64,000 bases of DNA from contig NC_051450.1 of the NCBI RefSeq assembly GCF_001649575.2, positions 927,899-991,898 on the forward strand. Reading direction: 5' to 3'. Source of the DNA: Kryptolebias marmoratus (lineage: Eukaryota > Chordata > Actinopteri > Cyprinodontiformes > Rivulidae). Each line of letters begins with the position of its first letter. Position 1 is the stretch's first letter. The notes under the pieces are model-generated. The model worked only from the letters and a program-made list of their open reading frames with translations. It was not told the DNA's origin and did no database searches. Shown here piece after piece: positions 47,915-58,999 of this stretch. The position numbers and the translations under genes are program-made.

Positions 47915-48339
47915 AGTGTAATGGTAACCAGGAATACTGATTAACCAGCGAATAGACCTTCCAGACACAGGTATTCTTCTACTACAATCACTTGAGACAT
48001 ATCCACTGCCCACAGGGAATTCCCTTTTCACTAACTGTGAGACAACTAGCACCAAGTGGCTGGACCTCTGTTAAATTAGCACAGTCACTTAAGAGGGGGT
48101 GCATAATTATGCAGTCGCTTATTTTATATGACATAATTTTATATGACATATTTTTATTTATTTGGTATTGCACTGTAGAAATTAGATTGTACTTTCACAT
48201 TGAAGAAGTTCTTTTTTTTGTCAAAAATGCCAATTTATATTGACCACGATTTATTTATGACATCAATAAAAACATAAAACATGCAGGGGGTGAATACTGC
48301 AACATTATTGTTACACCAATTTTTTGGTGTAATGTCAAT

Positions 48340-48500
48340 AAGCTGTGGCAGCCATCTTGAATTGGCTTGACCTCAAAAGTCAATCAGTAGTAGAGGAACA
48401 TTCAATGATTATTTCCTGACAGTTTAAATCAAACCAATCCAGTGGTTCACAATATAGTTTGCTGACAGACAGACTGAGTTGAGTCCAAATAATTAATGCA
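48340..48500. repeat. Dispersed repeat, single unit
   Basis: Carries GCAGCCATCTTGAATTGG, TCAATCAGTAGTAGA and CCAGTGGTTCACAATATAG, with TTTGCTGACAGACAGACTG. Same family as 14320, 33190 and 53310. Confidence 0.6.
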
Positions 48501-48746
48501 AAATTTTACACAAAGATCTTTTTTATTCCACAATGTCTTAAGTTTAGATTTTACATATGAATTATTTCTGTTACTTTATGCCTTTACTGAGGGTCTACAC
48601 TTACTGTTTTGAACCTCTTATTGAAGACACTAAAATTCAATTTGAGCATGGTGACCTTTTGAGTCTGGAACTGGTTAAGTTTGGAGACAAATGTATAAAA
48701 ATATAAAATTATAAAAATAAATCCACTGTGTTTCTCACTTTGGTGT

Positions 48747-49130
48747 TTACCTAAGTAAAAGTAGGGACATTTGCATCACAGCGTGGTTGCAACACCCAGA
48801 ATTCCTCTCGTCTGGCGATACTTCACTGCATTCTCTCATGGGTGACAGTTCATTCCAGTAACATTCCAGTGCACGTTTAGCTGTGGCTACGTCATCCTGA
48901 CTCTTTCTTATCATTTCCTGTTTGGAGAAATACTCGTGTGCCACGGCGGCATCTCTTACGGCAGCATAAAGTCGCTCTGCAGCCTGGCCTGCCAGTGCCT
49001 GATGAGATAAACAAGGTTTCAACACAGGAGGTGCATTGTCTTCGAAGTGCCAGTGTGTTTCTGTTTTCAGACAACTGAGCGTCCTTTGTGCTGCTTCCAG
49101 TTGCGAGGTCATATTGGCCACCCAGAACAT
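48747..49130 (-). CDS. Unrecognised ORF, possible coding exon
   Basis: 127 codons, MFWVANMTSQLEAAQRTLSC to stop, with a helix-rich middle (ALAGQAAERLYAAVRDAAVA, then SKQEMIRKSQDDVATAKRAL). The composition is that of a soluble coiled-coil protein, unlike the low-complexity chance frames elsewhere. On the minus strand TGAATCAG sits right before the ATG (acceptor-like) and CTTAG/GTAAAC lies at 48751 (donor-like), so an exon at about 49130-48751 is possible. I do not recognise the protein. It could be an exon of an unknown gene, an old retrocopy or chance. Confidence 0.3.
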   Translation of the reverse strand: MFWVANMTSQLEAAQRTLSCLKTETHWHFEDNAPPVLKPCLSHQALAGQAAERLYAAVRDAAVAHEYFSKQEMIRKSQDDVATAKRALECYWNELSPMRECSEVSPDERNSGCCNHAVMQMSLLLLR

Positions 49131-49289
49131 CTGATTCAGTCATATGGCAATGGAATGTCTTTTGAAGCCTGGAGCTGGCCACAGGACATCCTGCAAAGGA
49201 ATTCCACTCTGCTTTTATGTTACAGAGGGGGTTATCCATTAGGTCTTTCCAGGACTCAGTGGGCGCTTTACTTCAAGGAGTAAAAACAA

Positions 49290-49841
49290 TCCACCTAATA
49301 GAGTGGTTCAAACTTCTGTCATTGTGTAAAATGGGACAAAATAGGCTGCTTATCACCACACAGTAGCATGCCAACTCATTACTCATGTGTTTTAAAAGTT
49401 GCCAGCTGAATAGCAGAGGGAGTGGTCTGATACTGTTAGTGGGCAGCTCTGCAACAATCACTTCCTTCAGAGAACCTCATAGATGAAGCATTTAGAGAAT
49501 GTACATGGTCCCGTATGGCAACTTTTATCTTAGGAGGCCAGGTCGGCAGCTTTATCATCATTATGTAATCCCAGCCCGGCCAGTAGCCACAGGAAAGAAC
49601 AATTACAGGATGACCCATTTGAATGCATCACTGTCAGGCCAATCAGTGAGTTGTTTTGGGTGTGTGTGTAGGGGTGGCTGGGTAACATGGGAATGTTTTT
49701 GTGTTTGAAAATGTACCTTGGAAGGCAGCTGTAGCTGATCCCTAGTGTAAAATGCATCATGCTCTATGGAATTAATGCATTGACTAGAAGTTGTGTTTAA
49801 TAAGGTCAACAAAAAACATTGTTCAAAGGAATAAAACTGTC
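49290..49841. other. Intergenic, nothing recognised
   Basis: No coding or repeat signature identified. Confidence 0.4.
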
Positions 49842-49987
49842 AAGCCATAGAGTGGTTTTTGCAAAAGTATTTACTCCTTACCAACCTGGAATTCATATGG
49901 ATGTTTAATTTGATTACACTTGAAGAATGGACCTAAACAAAATACAGATTTTTGAAGGAAAATAAGGAAATAAACTTATTTTAAATC

Positions 49988-49988
<1 letters not shown>

Positions 49989-50067
<79 letters not shown>

Positions 50068-50093
50068 TAGATATAGATAGATATATAGATATA
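49989..50093. repeat. (AT)n microsatellite with GATA-type edge
   Basis: About 76 bases of pure AT followed by AGATAGATATAGATAG variants. Confidence 0.97.
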
Positions 50094-51008
50094 AAGTGAA
50101 CACTTTGTAGAGCCACCTTTTGCAGCCACCTTGGTGCATTTTGGTGCATTTAGCCACCTAAAGTCTTCTCCAGTCTTTATGTAATACTGCTTTTATGTTG
50201 AATGGGTGTTATTTTTGTTAATATTTAAATCAAACCTCTTGGCTTTGACTGGACCATTTCAGGACATTTAACTGGTTCTCCTTAAACCAGTGGAGTGCTG
50301 CTTCAGCAGAGTGTTAAGGCTCATTTTCTTGTTAGAAGGTGAACAACCATACCATTGTCAAATCTCTGGAAGACTCAAAAATGTTGTCCTCAAGAATTTC
50401 TTCCTATTTTGCTCCATCCATCTTTCCTTTGATTCTCACAAGTTTCCCAGTTCCTGTCAATAAAAACATCCCCACAGCATGATGCTGCTACCACTCGATA
50501 CAGTGTGCAGTGTGGTCATTTAAAATCTGAAAGCAGGAGTGGTCCCTGCTGGCCTTATGTTTAGCAGTCCCTCCAGGATTTCGCAGGCATTTTTTGTGAT
50601 TATTGCGGCTAAAATGCCTGATTTCGCGGGGCATTTTCCTAAAAGTTGCAATTTTTTTACTAAAATCAATAAAAAACCATAACTTTTAATATATAAACCA
50701 AAAATACTTACTAGTTTTGTAAGATAATTACCAACAAACATTGACATTATCAAAAAATGCTTTATTTGATAACTTTGATAGCTTATAAACTGACATTCAT
50801 GACCATTTCTGGATTGTCCCTCGTCTGCAGCTCTCCTCACATTTTGCAGACACAAAGTGTTTGTCGATGCGTTTATGTTCAATGATTACACTGCAGGACG
50901 TGCAAAACAGCTTCCCCCCACTCTCGTGCAGCTGGGTAGGAAACTGGTTTGCGACCGTAGTGAAGTTAGTTTTAAGTTGGATGTTGGATATTCGCGCTCC
51001 GCGGAGTT

Positions 51009-51137
51009 AGCGGCGTCTAGCTCACGGCTGACCCGAAACAGGAACGCTAATGTCAGCCAGCCGTTCTCTGCCAGCCCCTTCTCTCACGCGCGGTGGTTCA
51101 CCTCCTGTTTCGGGTCAGCCGTGAGCTAGACGCCGCT
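51009..51137. repeat. Perfect 34-bp inverted repeat (hairpin)
   Basis: Arm 51009-51042 is the exact reverse complement of 51104-51137, with a 61-bp loop. The arms are GC-rich (AGCGGCGTCTAGCTCACGG...). This contrasts with the AT-rich surroundings and with the otherwise decayed element holding it. Confidence 0.95.
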
Positions 51138-51339
51138 GAACAAGTTTGTGGATCTTGAAGGTTGGGGCTTCAATGCAAAAGGGATGAATACATGTGCCCA
51201 TAACACATTTTAGTTTCATATTTTTAGAACTATTTAAAACATTTTTCCCCATTTACCTTTATTTATCTGAAGTATTTTGTGCATGTTCATTAGTTATAAA
51301 CAAATTGAAAATTCATTTAAATTCCAGGTTGTAAAGAAA

Positions 51340-52910
51340 CAAATTGGAAAGAATATAATATGTGTAATGAGACCTTACTTCAGTCCACTGGTGCAGTCAG
51401 TGCTAGCAGGGTCTTTGCCACATTTCCCTATTTGCATTGACCAGTAACTAAGGCTGGCACAGATTTTCATCAAAAGCCTTTACTTGTGTTAATATTTTAT
51501 GACATTTTCTGTTACCTTTTTATTGTTGCTGATTACAAAATAAACAGGCCCGCCTAAGATATTTGTAGCTGTCATGTAAGGAATCCAGCTGTAGAAGAAA
51601 TGTAGAATTTAAGCATCTTAACAGAGGCCTGTGATAGAAAAAAAAAAGATTAAAACAAACAAACTGTAGATCAAAAGTTAAGCACTGAGAGGGCCTCACT
51701 TATACCTTGTAAAATGGGTTAGACATCCAACCACCCAAGCTTACATTTCCTGTAATGTAGCAGAACATGATCAGGGCTTTTTGTAAAACGGTTTCTTTTT
51801 CAACCACAGAAAGTGTTGTGTATCAGTTTCCACAAGCTAAATATTAACATCCATAGGTTTCAAATGTTGGAGTTGTCTAATTATAAACTTTTCTCCAATT
51901 ACAATTTGATTCAAGATGTAAGGAAAGTGGTGCACAAAAAAAATTGTTTTCATTTCCTTTCCTGTTAGCGTCAAAGGACTGATGCCTGCACAAATTTACG
52001 GGCCAACAGTGTTTAAGCAGACATGGCTGCCTCTGAAATGAATTCATTATTTGCCTGCTTACTATCAGAAGGCCAGTTAGTAATGAGTTACAGAGCTATT
52101 GATAGAGATGCATCGCTCTCCGCTGGGGCCACTGAAAATTTGTCCAGGCTTAAATAAAATGAGAATAAAAATAATTGATTGAAAATCAATACACATACAT
52201 CATTCACTCTTTTGTTAAAAGGAGAAATGGAAGGAAAGAGAGAGAGAAGGGTGGGCCATCCTGGAAAATCGATGTTCATTCGAATCATAAATCAGAATTG
52301 AGTCAGCGCTTGTGGGGAGGGGAGATAATCATCGGTCTGGTTTTGGATTACATATTGCACGCAGTGGAGACTTGCCCGGCCTCCAACCCCACTTCACCTC
52401 AGCACACAAACATGATGGCGAGATCCTCTCATTGAAATGCATTGATGGTTTAGAGCAGCACAGGCCTTACCTGCAACTGTTGGGCCATGTCTGGGGACAG
52501 ATCAACATGTGTGCACAATGGGTCGCATGGTGTCACCTCCATCACACCGTCATAGATCTTGACCTTGAGGATGAAGAGTGGATGCCTGGGTGTGCGCGCA
52601 TGTGTGTGCTTTGGCTGAACGGACATGCATGGGATTCAGCAATCAGTCAGGATGCTCCTGTGATGTTTGGTGATGGCAAGTTGTGAATTGGTTTGTGCAC
52701 TCGCATTCAGAGAAGGCCAATATATCAGTTTGCTGATATACTGGGGTAAAAATCAATATCGTCCACCTTCAGTATGATAGAGGTTCTTCACTGATCACAC
52801 TTGCACTCAAACACACCAAAACAGATTCTTTTTTGTTTTGAGCACACAAACCGGACAGGTCTTCCAGAGGTCCTGAGTGTTTCAGATTCAGGTTGTGTTT
52901 GTTTATTAAA
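51340..52910. other. Intergenic, complex sequence
   Basis: No gene recognised. Non-repetitive stretches at about 51960-52170 and 52290-52690 are candidates for conserved non-coding DNA. The 124-codon frame at 52312-52686 has no domain. Confidence 0.4.
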
Positions 52911-52915
52911 GGGGA

Positions 52916-52976
52916 GTGTGTGTGTGTGTGTTTGTGTGTGTGTTGGGGGTGGGGTGGGGGGATTGGGGAGAGGGGG
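52916..52976. repeat. (TG)n run joined to a G-quadruplex-type G tract
   Basis: TG/TTTG repeats (52916-52943) lead into GGGGGTGGGGTGGGGGG-ATT-GGGG-AGA-GGGGG (52945-52976), at least four G runs with short loops on the plus strand. Confidence 0.85.
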
Positions 52977-53309
52977 TTAATTTAATTCTATGTAAATCAC
53001 AGCTGACCTTTGAAATTTGCTGAGCTTTTCTCAGAGGCTGATTTGCATAAATACTTGGAACAAAATTTTTTAAAAGTTTTGTATGAATGTTCACGGAGTC
53101 CAAAAGCTGTGCAATATTGTTGTAAAATGCTAGTCCTTTCTGCACAGTACGTCTGAATTTTGTAGTGAAAAATACTAGAAAATTGGTAACAGAAATAGAT
53201 GTTGTTTATTTTGAATTGTTGGTTGGAGAGTACCCAGCAAGAGATAAAGAATAATGAATTTATCCATAAATGTAAATGTTAAAATTCAGGAATTTGTTTT
53301 ATTTTTTTA

Positions 53310-53830
53310 AGAATCAAAATAATATTACAACCAGACCAAATTTTAGCTCAATAATTGAAAAAATTAACTGAGTTAGCCATGTACGTGTTTTCTGAGGACA
53401 ATTGGCTGTGGAGGCCATCTTGAATTGGGTTGACAAGAAAAGTTTTAGATTGTCATTTTATGATTAATTTCTGTAAGTTTTGTTAAAATTTGTCCTCTGG
53501 TTCATTAGATATTTTGCTAACAGACAGGCTTAACGCCAACAGTTAATGCCAAAGTTTTAATCTAAGATCTCCCACAATCAGTTCATGTTTAGAGTACATG
53601 TTGGAGATATCTCCAACATTTTTCTCAATATCTGTAAAATTAACTGAAATATAGGCCTTTTTGTGTTTGCATAGTTTGATTATCTGTGGTGAGGATCTTG
53701 AATTGAGTTGACTTTAAAAATTAATCAGTTGTAGCTGTACATCAAATTATTACTTTATTTAAGTTTCATTAAAATCTGTCCAGTGGCTCATAAGATATTT
53801 TGCTATAACAACAGACAAATGACCAGACAC
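53310..53830. repeat. Dispersed repeat, two tandem diverged units
   Basis: Two units share CAATATCTGTAAAATTAACTG (the first copy reads TCAATAATTGAAAAAATTAACTG), GAGGCCATCTTGAATTGGGT or GAGGATCTTGAATTGAGT, ATTAAAATCTGTCCAGTGG-type sequence and AGATATTTTGCTAACAGACA. Best preserved member of the family in this window. Confidence 0.7.
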
Positions 53831-53869
53831 AGAAAAAAACGTCTTTTGCCTTTCAGCACCTTTCAAAGC

Positions 53870-55859
53870 TAAACATTTAAACCAGTTCTGTGAAAATCCT
53901 TGTGTTTTTTTAACAGAAAGTCAAAAACAGCCACATCAGCTGTAGCTTTCTAAAAGCACTGAAGGCTAATGCACAGAGGGTTCTGTGAGCATGTAGCCTT
54001 TGTGTATGTTGGTGGTGTTTTCACAGCAGACAATTATCAGTGACCATGGCTGTGTCGCATAGCCTTGAGGTTATCACTCAAATGAAAAGCTACAGTTTTT
54101 GTGATTCTGAGACACTCTCGCTGGGAGTCTCTCCGCTCAATTGAAACAAATAGTTTTACCCCCTCCCTCAAACTGAGCTTCATTCACATCTACTAATGGA
54201 TGTTTTGCCAGCCAGCAATTTCAAGTGATGCTTTCTTTGAAGGTTGCTGTCTGTACTAGATCTTTAAAAGCGCTGGAAAATCAGCAGGACAGTTCAATGG
54301 CCATTGTTTCACACGGGGTGGTGCACTAGGGGACTGCAAATTGTTTTCCCTCCAGTGATGCCAGCTCGGCACTAAAGGCTACTACTATTATAGAGGGTGG
54401 AGGAATGTTAGGCATTTTATTATTTTCTGCCAACCTCTGTGGGAACCAGCACTCTCTGGCTGTTTCGGGGGGTGGCATTTATTGAGGCCACGGTATAAAC
54501 ACAGACCCACCCCATTGATTAGGGAGCTGGGATGAATTCATTGTACACTTTCGGGTGTGGGAGAGTAAGAACGGGAGGGAATGGGAAAGAAAGAGGGGGG
54601 TTTGCGATCAGGTTACCATGACCGTTAACAGGCTAAGCTGAATGTTGTGTTCTCTGACTCTTTTATCATATCACGTATCACCTAAATTTAAATGAATTAT
54701 CCCTAAAATAGTGGATTATTAGCAGAGGCTGTGCTCTTTGAGACCAGACAGTCCATCCTGAATAAAACACTTGATTAAAATGCAATTTATTTTGCTAAAC
54801 TAGAAACCAAAGTGGTCTCAGATCTCCAGAGTGTAATTCCATTAGTTGTTTTCTTCTAGTTCTATTGTCACTATTTGTTCCGGTAAATCCATTAATAGTT
54901 AACAACTGTGTGCTTAAAGGTACTTTTACCCCTATTTAAATCTAATCCCCACTCTGTGATCTGTAAACCCAAACCATCCTGTTTTCACGCTCTTGATACA
55001 AGAGGAAGTAAATAGTCCTTGTGCATTTTATTATGGAATGAATGAGTCATTCAAGTTTGTACTGAAATACTTTATTGATACGTTCTATTGTGTTGTTGTG
55101 TAAAATAGTAGAATAGATTGTTCTACTCTGATACCACATCTGAGTTTTCCCACATTACCTCAGTCACCTCGCTTCCTGTGATATGAGTTCATGTCTGAGA
55201 GCCAATGAACTAGGAGAAAAGCCTCTGCCTGGGGGCATCTTTGTCCTCACACAACTGTGAACAAAGTGACTCCGCTATTTGCTTATCGTACTCACCCAAT
55301 CTCAGATCTATCTTGTTGCTGCAGATTTGGTTCACAGATGAGGGTCAGATTAAGTTATCTGACTTTTTCTTTTTTACCAATGACAGAGCTGAAAAAAAAA
55401 ATACAGAGACACAGCTGCACTTAGAGGTTTGCATACACATAAATACTATATTAATTTGGGCTTTTATTTATTTACACAACATAAGCGCTCATTTTCCTCT
55501 AAAACTGAAGCTTTCTGAACTCAGGTCTGGGAGTGGAGATTTTTGGACACTCCCATTTGCATTTCAAAGGAAGACGCAACATGTGAAATCGCACATGAGC
55601 ACCGCAGACTGTTGTAGTCAGTAGCTGTTCTGCGTAGATCAACAATAAAAGCAGAGTGTTGTTTGCTGTGCTGCTCACCCTTTTCAACATGTAGCAGCAG
55701 CCCAACCTCACTGTAAGTCCAAACAAAAGTCTGTGTATTCACCATTTAACTTGACATGGCCAAGCCCTATTACCGTCTTGTTAGTGATTGTGATTGACTG
55801 TAGCTGGTAATTTCTTTTTTGTAGCATAAAACAAAATTGCTTGACAGCACTTATTTGAT
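53870..55859. other. Intergenic, no gene recognised
   Basis: Complex sequence at 53940-54620 without repeat features; the open frame at 55241-55624 carries no motif. Confidence 0.4.
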
Positions 55860-56830
55860 TGACCAATTCTAATCTGTCACCCTTTAATAAAAGTAAATTG
55901 GTTAGGATGTTCAGGAACAACCCAGGAATCACCAAGGCTGAAGTCTGCCATGAACTGGAAACTGCTTGAACACCAGTGTCACTGTTTACAGTGAAGCCAG
56001 TTTTAAACCTCCATGGCTCCATGAAAGGGTGCTGAACAAGAAAGAAGCCCCTTCTCCAAAAGTGACAAGTTCAAATGTGCCTAAAATTTGCAGCTGCCCA
56101 CATGGACAAGCTAAATCCCTTCTAGAAGAGAAAAGCTTCATGGTCAGAAAAGACCAAGATTGACATATATGCTATAAGGATATCAAGTGAATTTGGAGGA
56201 GTCAAGGTGAGGCTTTAAAACATACGAACACTCTACCAACTGTCATGTATGGTGGTGAAAGCATCATGCTCATGCATTTTACTGAGTAGATGAAGTAATG
56301 ACAAAGGACTAGCTTCAAATTCTTCAACTTCACCTCAAATCAACAGCTAAATGTGTAAGGCTAAAGAAAATTGGGTGCTCCAACAGAAACAATGATCCCA
56401 AACACTACTGGGTTGGGATCTGGTTTCTGATTGGATAAATCAGGTTAACATTAAGCTTCTGAAGAAGTGGCCTACCCAGAGCCCCAACCTCAACCAGATT
56501 GAAATTTTGTGGACTATGATGAAAAGCTCGGTCCATGCCAGGAAATCAACCAGTTTAAAATAATAATTCAATCAACTTTGCCAAGGAGCTGGTTAAATAT
56601 GAAGACAAAAGTTTGCCTGAAGCTTTTTGAAAAAGTGTTCAGTCAAAGTACAGCTTTGTAAGGGACATTTAACCAAATATTAGTGAAGGTGTGTGGATAT
56701 AATTGAGCCTGTGTGTACCATGGAAAATGAAAAGGGCCAAAATTAATGATATTTATGCCCATGGTAAAGGATGTAAACTTCTGATTGCAATAGGTTTCTA
56801 ATGAATTTCAGTCAGATGTTAAACAGGAAA
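55860..56830 (+). pseudogene. Tc1-like transposase ruin (plus strand)
   Basis: Recognisable pieces in order: the middle region around GGTGGTGAAAGCATCATGCTC, ACAATGATCCCAAACACTAC (the NNDPKH motif), then CCCAGAGCCCCAACCTCAACC (SPNLN) with ATTGAAATTTTGTGGACTATGATG (IEILWTMM). Stops and shifts are frequent. No terminal repeats were confirmed. Confidence 0.65.
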
Positions 56831-58535
56831 AAACAAAATAAAAAAACAACTACTTGAAGAAACAGTAGCACTGTAGAATAAGTAAGCCTTTGGTCATCAC
56901 ATTACGATTCGGCTTCTTGTGCAAACTCACATGCAGGATAAGTGTAACAAAATTTATGGCCTTATAAAGAATGAAGTTTGAAAAAAACTTTATTGTGGGG
57001 GACTGCTTTATCATAATTGTGCTTTTGTCAGGAAAGCTGATCAGCAGCAGCTAATGCAGAGTGTGAACTTTTGTTGTTCGTGCTGTATAGGAAACACATC
57101 AGCTCTGCTGCACCTTTTGCTAAGGTCGTGACTTTTAAAGGTTGACTCCAAACACCGGCTTTGTTGACTCAGCGCCTGTCTGTACATTAGGACACAGACA
57201 GTGGGTAAGCTAACTGCCTGTTGTTGCCAAAGAAACAAATCCTGCCCACAATGACCTCACTTATTGGTGTACGCTGGTGAACTTTGAACAGCTATGTCAT
57301 TTATTTGATCTGTGTATCATCGGCATTTCCTTTCACAAGTTCCTCCCCTTGGCCAACCTCCCTCTGGCCCTAAACTTCATGTGTTTTTTTCTCCCTATCA
57401 AAAGGAAATCCTATCCCGAAACCCCTTGTTTCCCTTCATAACCTTTTCTGCCAATGCTTTAGTTGGGTTCCATTGTGTGTTTTCCTTAGTGTAATTATTA
57501 CCATGTCAGTCTGTTTTGAAGTCCATTTTTCCCAAGCTTACATAACAGGTATTATCCAAGAGTGAACACTTTCATTTTTCTTGACACTCACTGTGTAAGT
57601 TCCAGTTTTAAGCTGGTCTAAGAATAATTGAAAATAATTGTTCTAAAAGTTGTGAACAATTGTAGTTTTACATTTTTCTGTACATAATCTGTCAGATTCC
57701 ATACATATAAGCATTAAAGCTGTCATAAAACAAGTGTTTCTGTTTGTACATCAACATAATCTGGTTGCTGCAGCAATCAGATGATAATCATCAACGCTGG
57801 AGAATCATTTCGTCTTACACCCTCTTCCCGCTCAGCAGATACCTTTGCCCAGCTGAAAGTGACTCATTCATATCTCATGACTGCTTTCCAATGAAACTTG
57901 TTGTTCCAATCTACAGTTTCCGGGAAGCAGGGGGAGTGGTGAATTATACCATCACACCACAGCAGGCTCCAGGGAATAGGGCTGACATAAACAAATACAC
58001 AGAGGACAAACTGTACATACTAATGGCCTTAATTGCTTGTCAAACAGACATTGATACAGCGTGGCCACTGACTCATTTCTTTCTAAACCTGCAAGTTGTA
58101 AATCTTCTTTAAAGACAGAGAAGACAAATAAGTCTGCTGCTGTTTTTACCCCTGACAACAGAAGAAGTATGACAGTAGTTCTATCCCTAGCCCAGTCCAC
58201 ACATGGAAGTGTCCTTGGATAAAATGCTGAAGCATTCATTGCCCCAAACGTGTCCCTCCTGTAAGTCACTATGGATAAAACCGTCAGCTCAATGGACCAA
58301 TAATGTCAGATTTACAACTGTATGTGTTTTTGTCTTTGTTTCTATTATCTGCTGCAGAAACTGCTTGTCTGCTGTTAAAGGTAATCAGAGTTTAAAGGAA
58401 AAAAGTCAGCATGCTGTATGAAACCGTTTTTTTTTTTCAAAAATTACTTCAGAAAATATGTATTCTGTAATTTCTGTTACAGTTTAACAGTGTTAGTCTT
58501 GGGTTTAAATTTTGAAGTGGGCTCTCATTAGGGTT
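56831..58535. other. Intergenic, no gene recognised
   Basis: Short frames only. No RNA gene or intact element seen. Confidence 0.45.
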
Positions 58536-58540
58536 GCTGC

Positions 58541-58993
58541 TGTCAGGATCGGCGGAGACGGAGGCGAACCCAGAGAGCATACTCATATTTGTAACTAAAG
58601 GAAACTAATTTATTTAAACGAAAACAAAGAGCTGGCGGGGCAGCAAAACAAAAACACAAACTACAACCAGGAACACAAGAGGAAACACAGGCAAGAACTA
58701 ATGAACAATCAACAATGATCCGACGGAGTGGTGGAGGAAATGACCGGGTTTTAAAAACACAGAGGATAATGAGGTAAGTGGAAACAGGTGAATGATAATA
58801 AATGCTGACAGGTGGAGATGGGCGTGGCAGGTAAACAGATGAGTGAGTGACTGAGGAGGCATGAGTGGTGACAGGAAACAAACACAGACACAAGAGACAA
58901 AGACAGAAAAACCCCGAACCAAACTAACAAGATAACAGAATTAAATAAACACCAACTGAAACAAAAAGACAACCAAAAACCCAAATCCCGACA
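58541..58993 (-). mobile_element. Solo LTR, 453 bp
   Basis: On the minus strand it runs from TGTCGGGAT (58993) to ATCCTGACA (58541), short inverted ends with TG...CA. It is bracketed by GCTGC on both sides (58536-58540 and 58994-58998), a 5-bp target duplication. It resembles the 5' LTR at 1603-2078 in its outer and inner parts (ACCGGGTTTTAAA, GTGACTGAGGAG-type, GGTTCGCCTCC) and has AATAAA in the same relative place. No internal region remains, as after recombination between two LTRs. Confidence 0.88.
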
Positions 58994-58999
58994 GCTGCA

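Larger units (their letters stand above)
46590..48300 (-). mobile_element. Tc1-like transposon with nested repeat
   Basis: The outer regions are inverted relative to each other: TCGTGGTCAATATAAAT near 46622 on plus recurs on minus near 48250. Between them lies a minus-strand transposase relic (46902-47914). A fish interspersed repeat (46711-46860) has landed near the 3' end of the element. Confidence 0.75.
49842..51250 (-). mobile_element. Tc1-like element, heavily decayed and interrupted
   Basis: Left part carries GCAAAAGTATTTACTCC, a Tc1-like end. The middle (50160-50510) reads on the minus strand as transposase ruins around CAGCATCATGCTGTGGGG and GGAACTGGGAAACTTG. The right part (51140-51250) contains GGGATGAATACATGTGCCC, a Tc1-like terminal phrase. 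An AT microsatellite and a foreign segment with a perfect hairpin interrupt it. No usable ORF. Confidence 0.55.
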
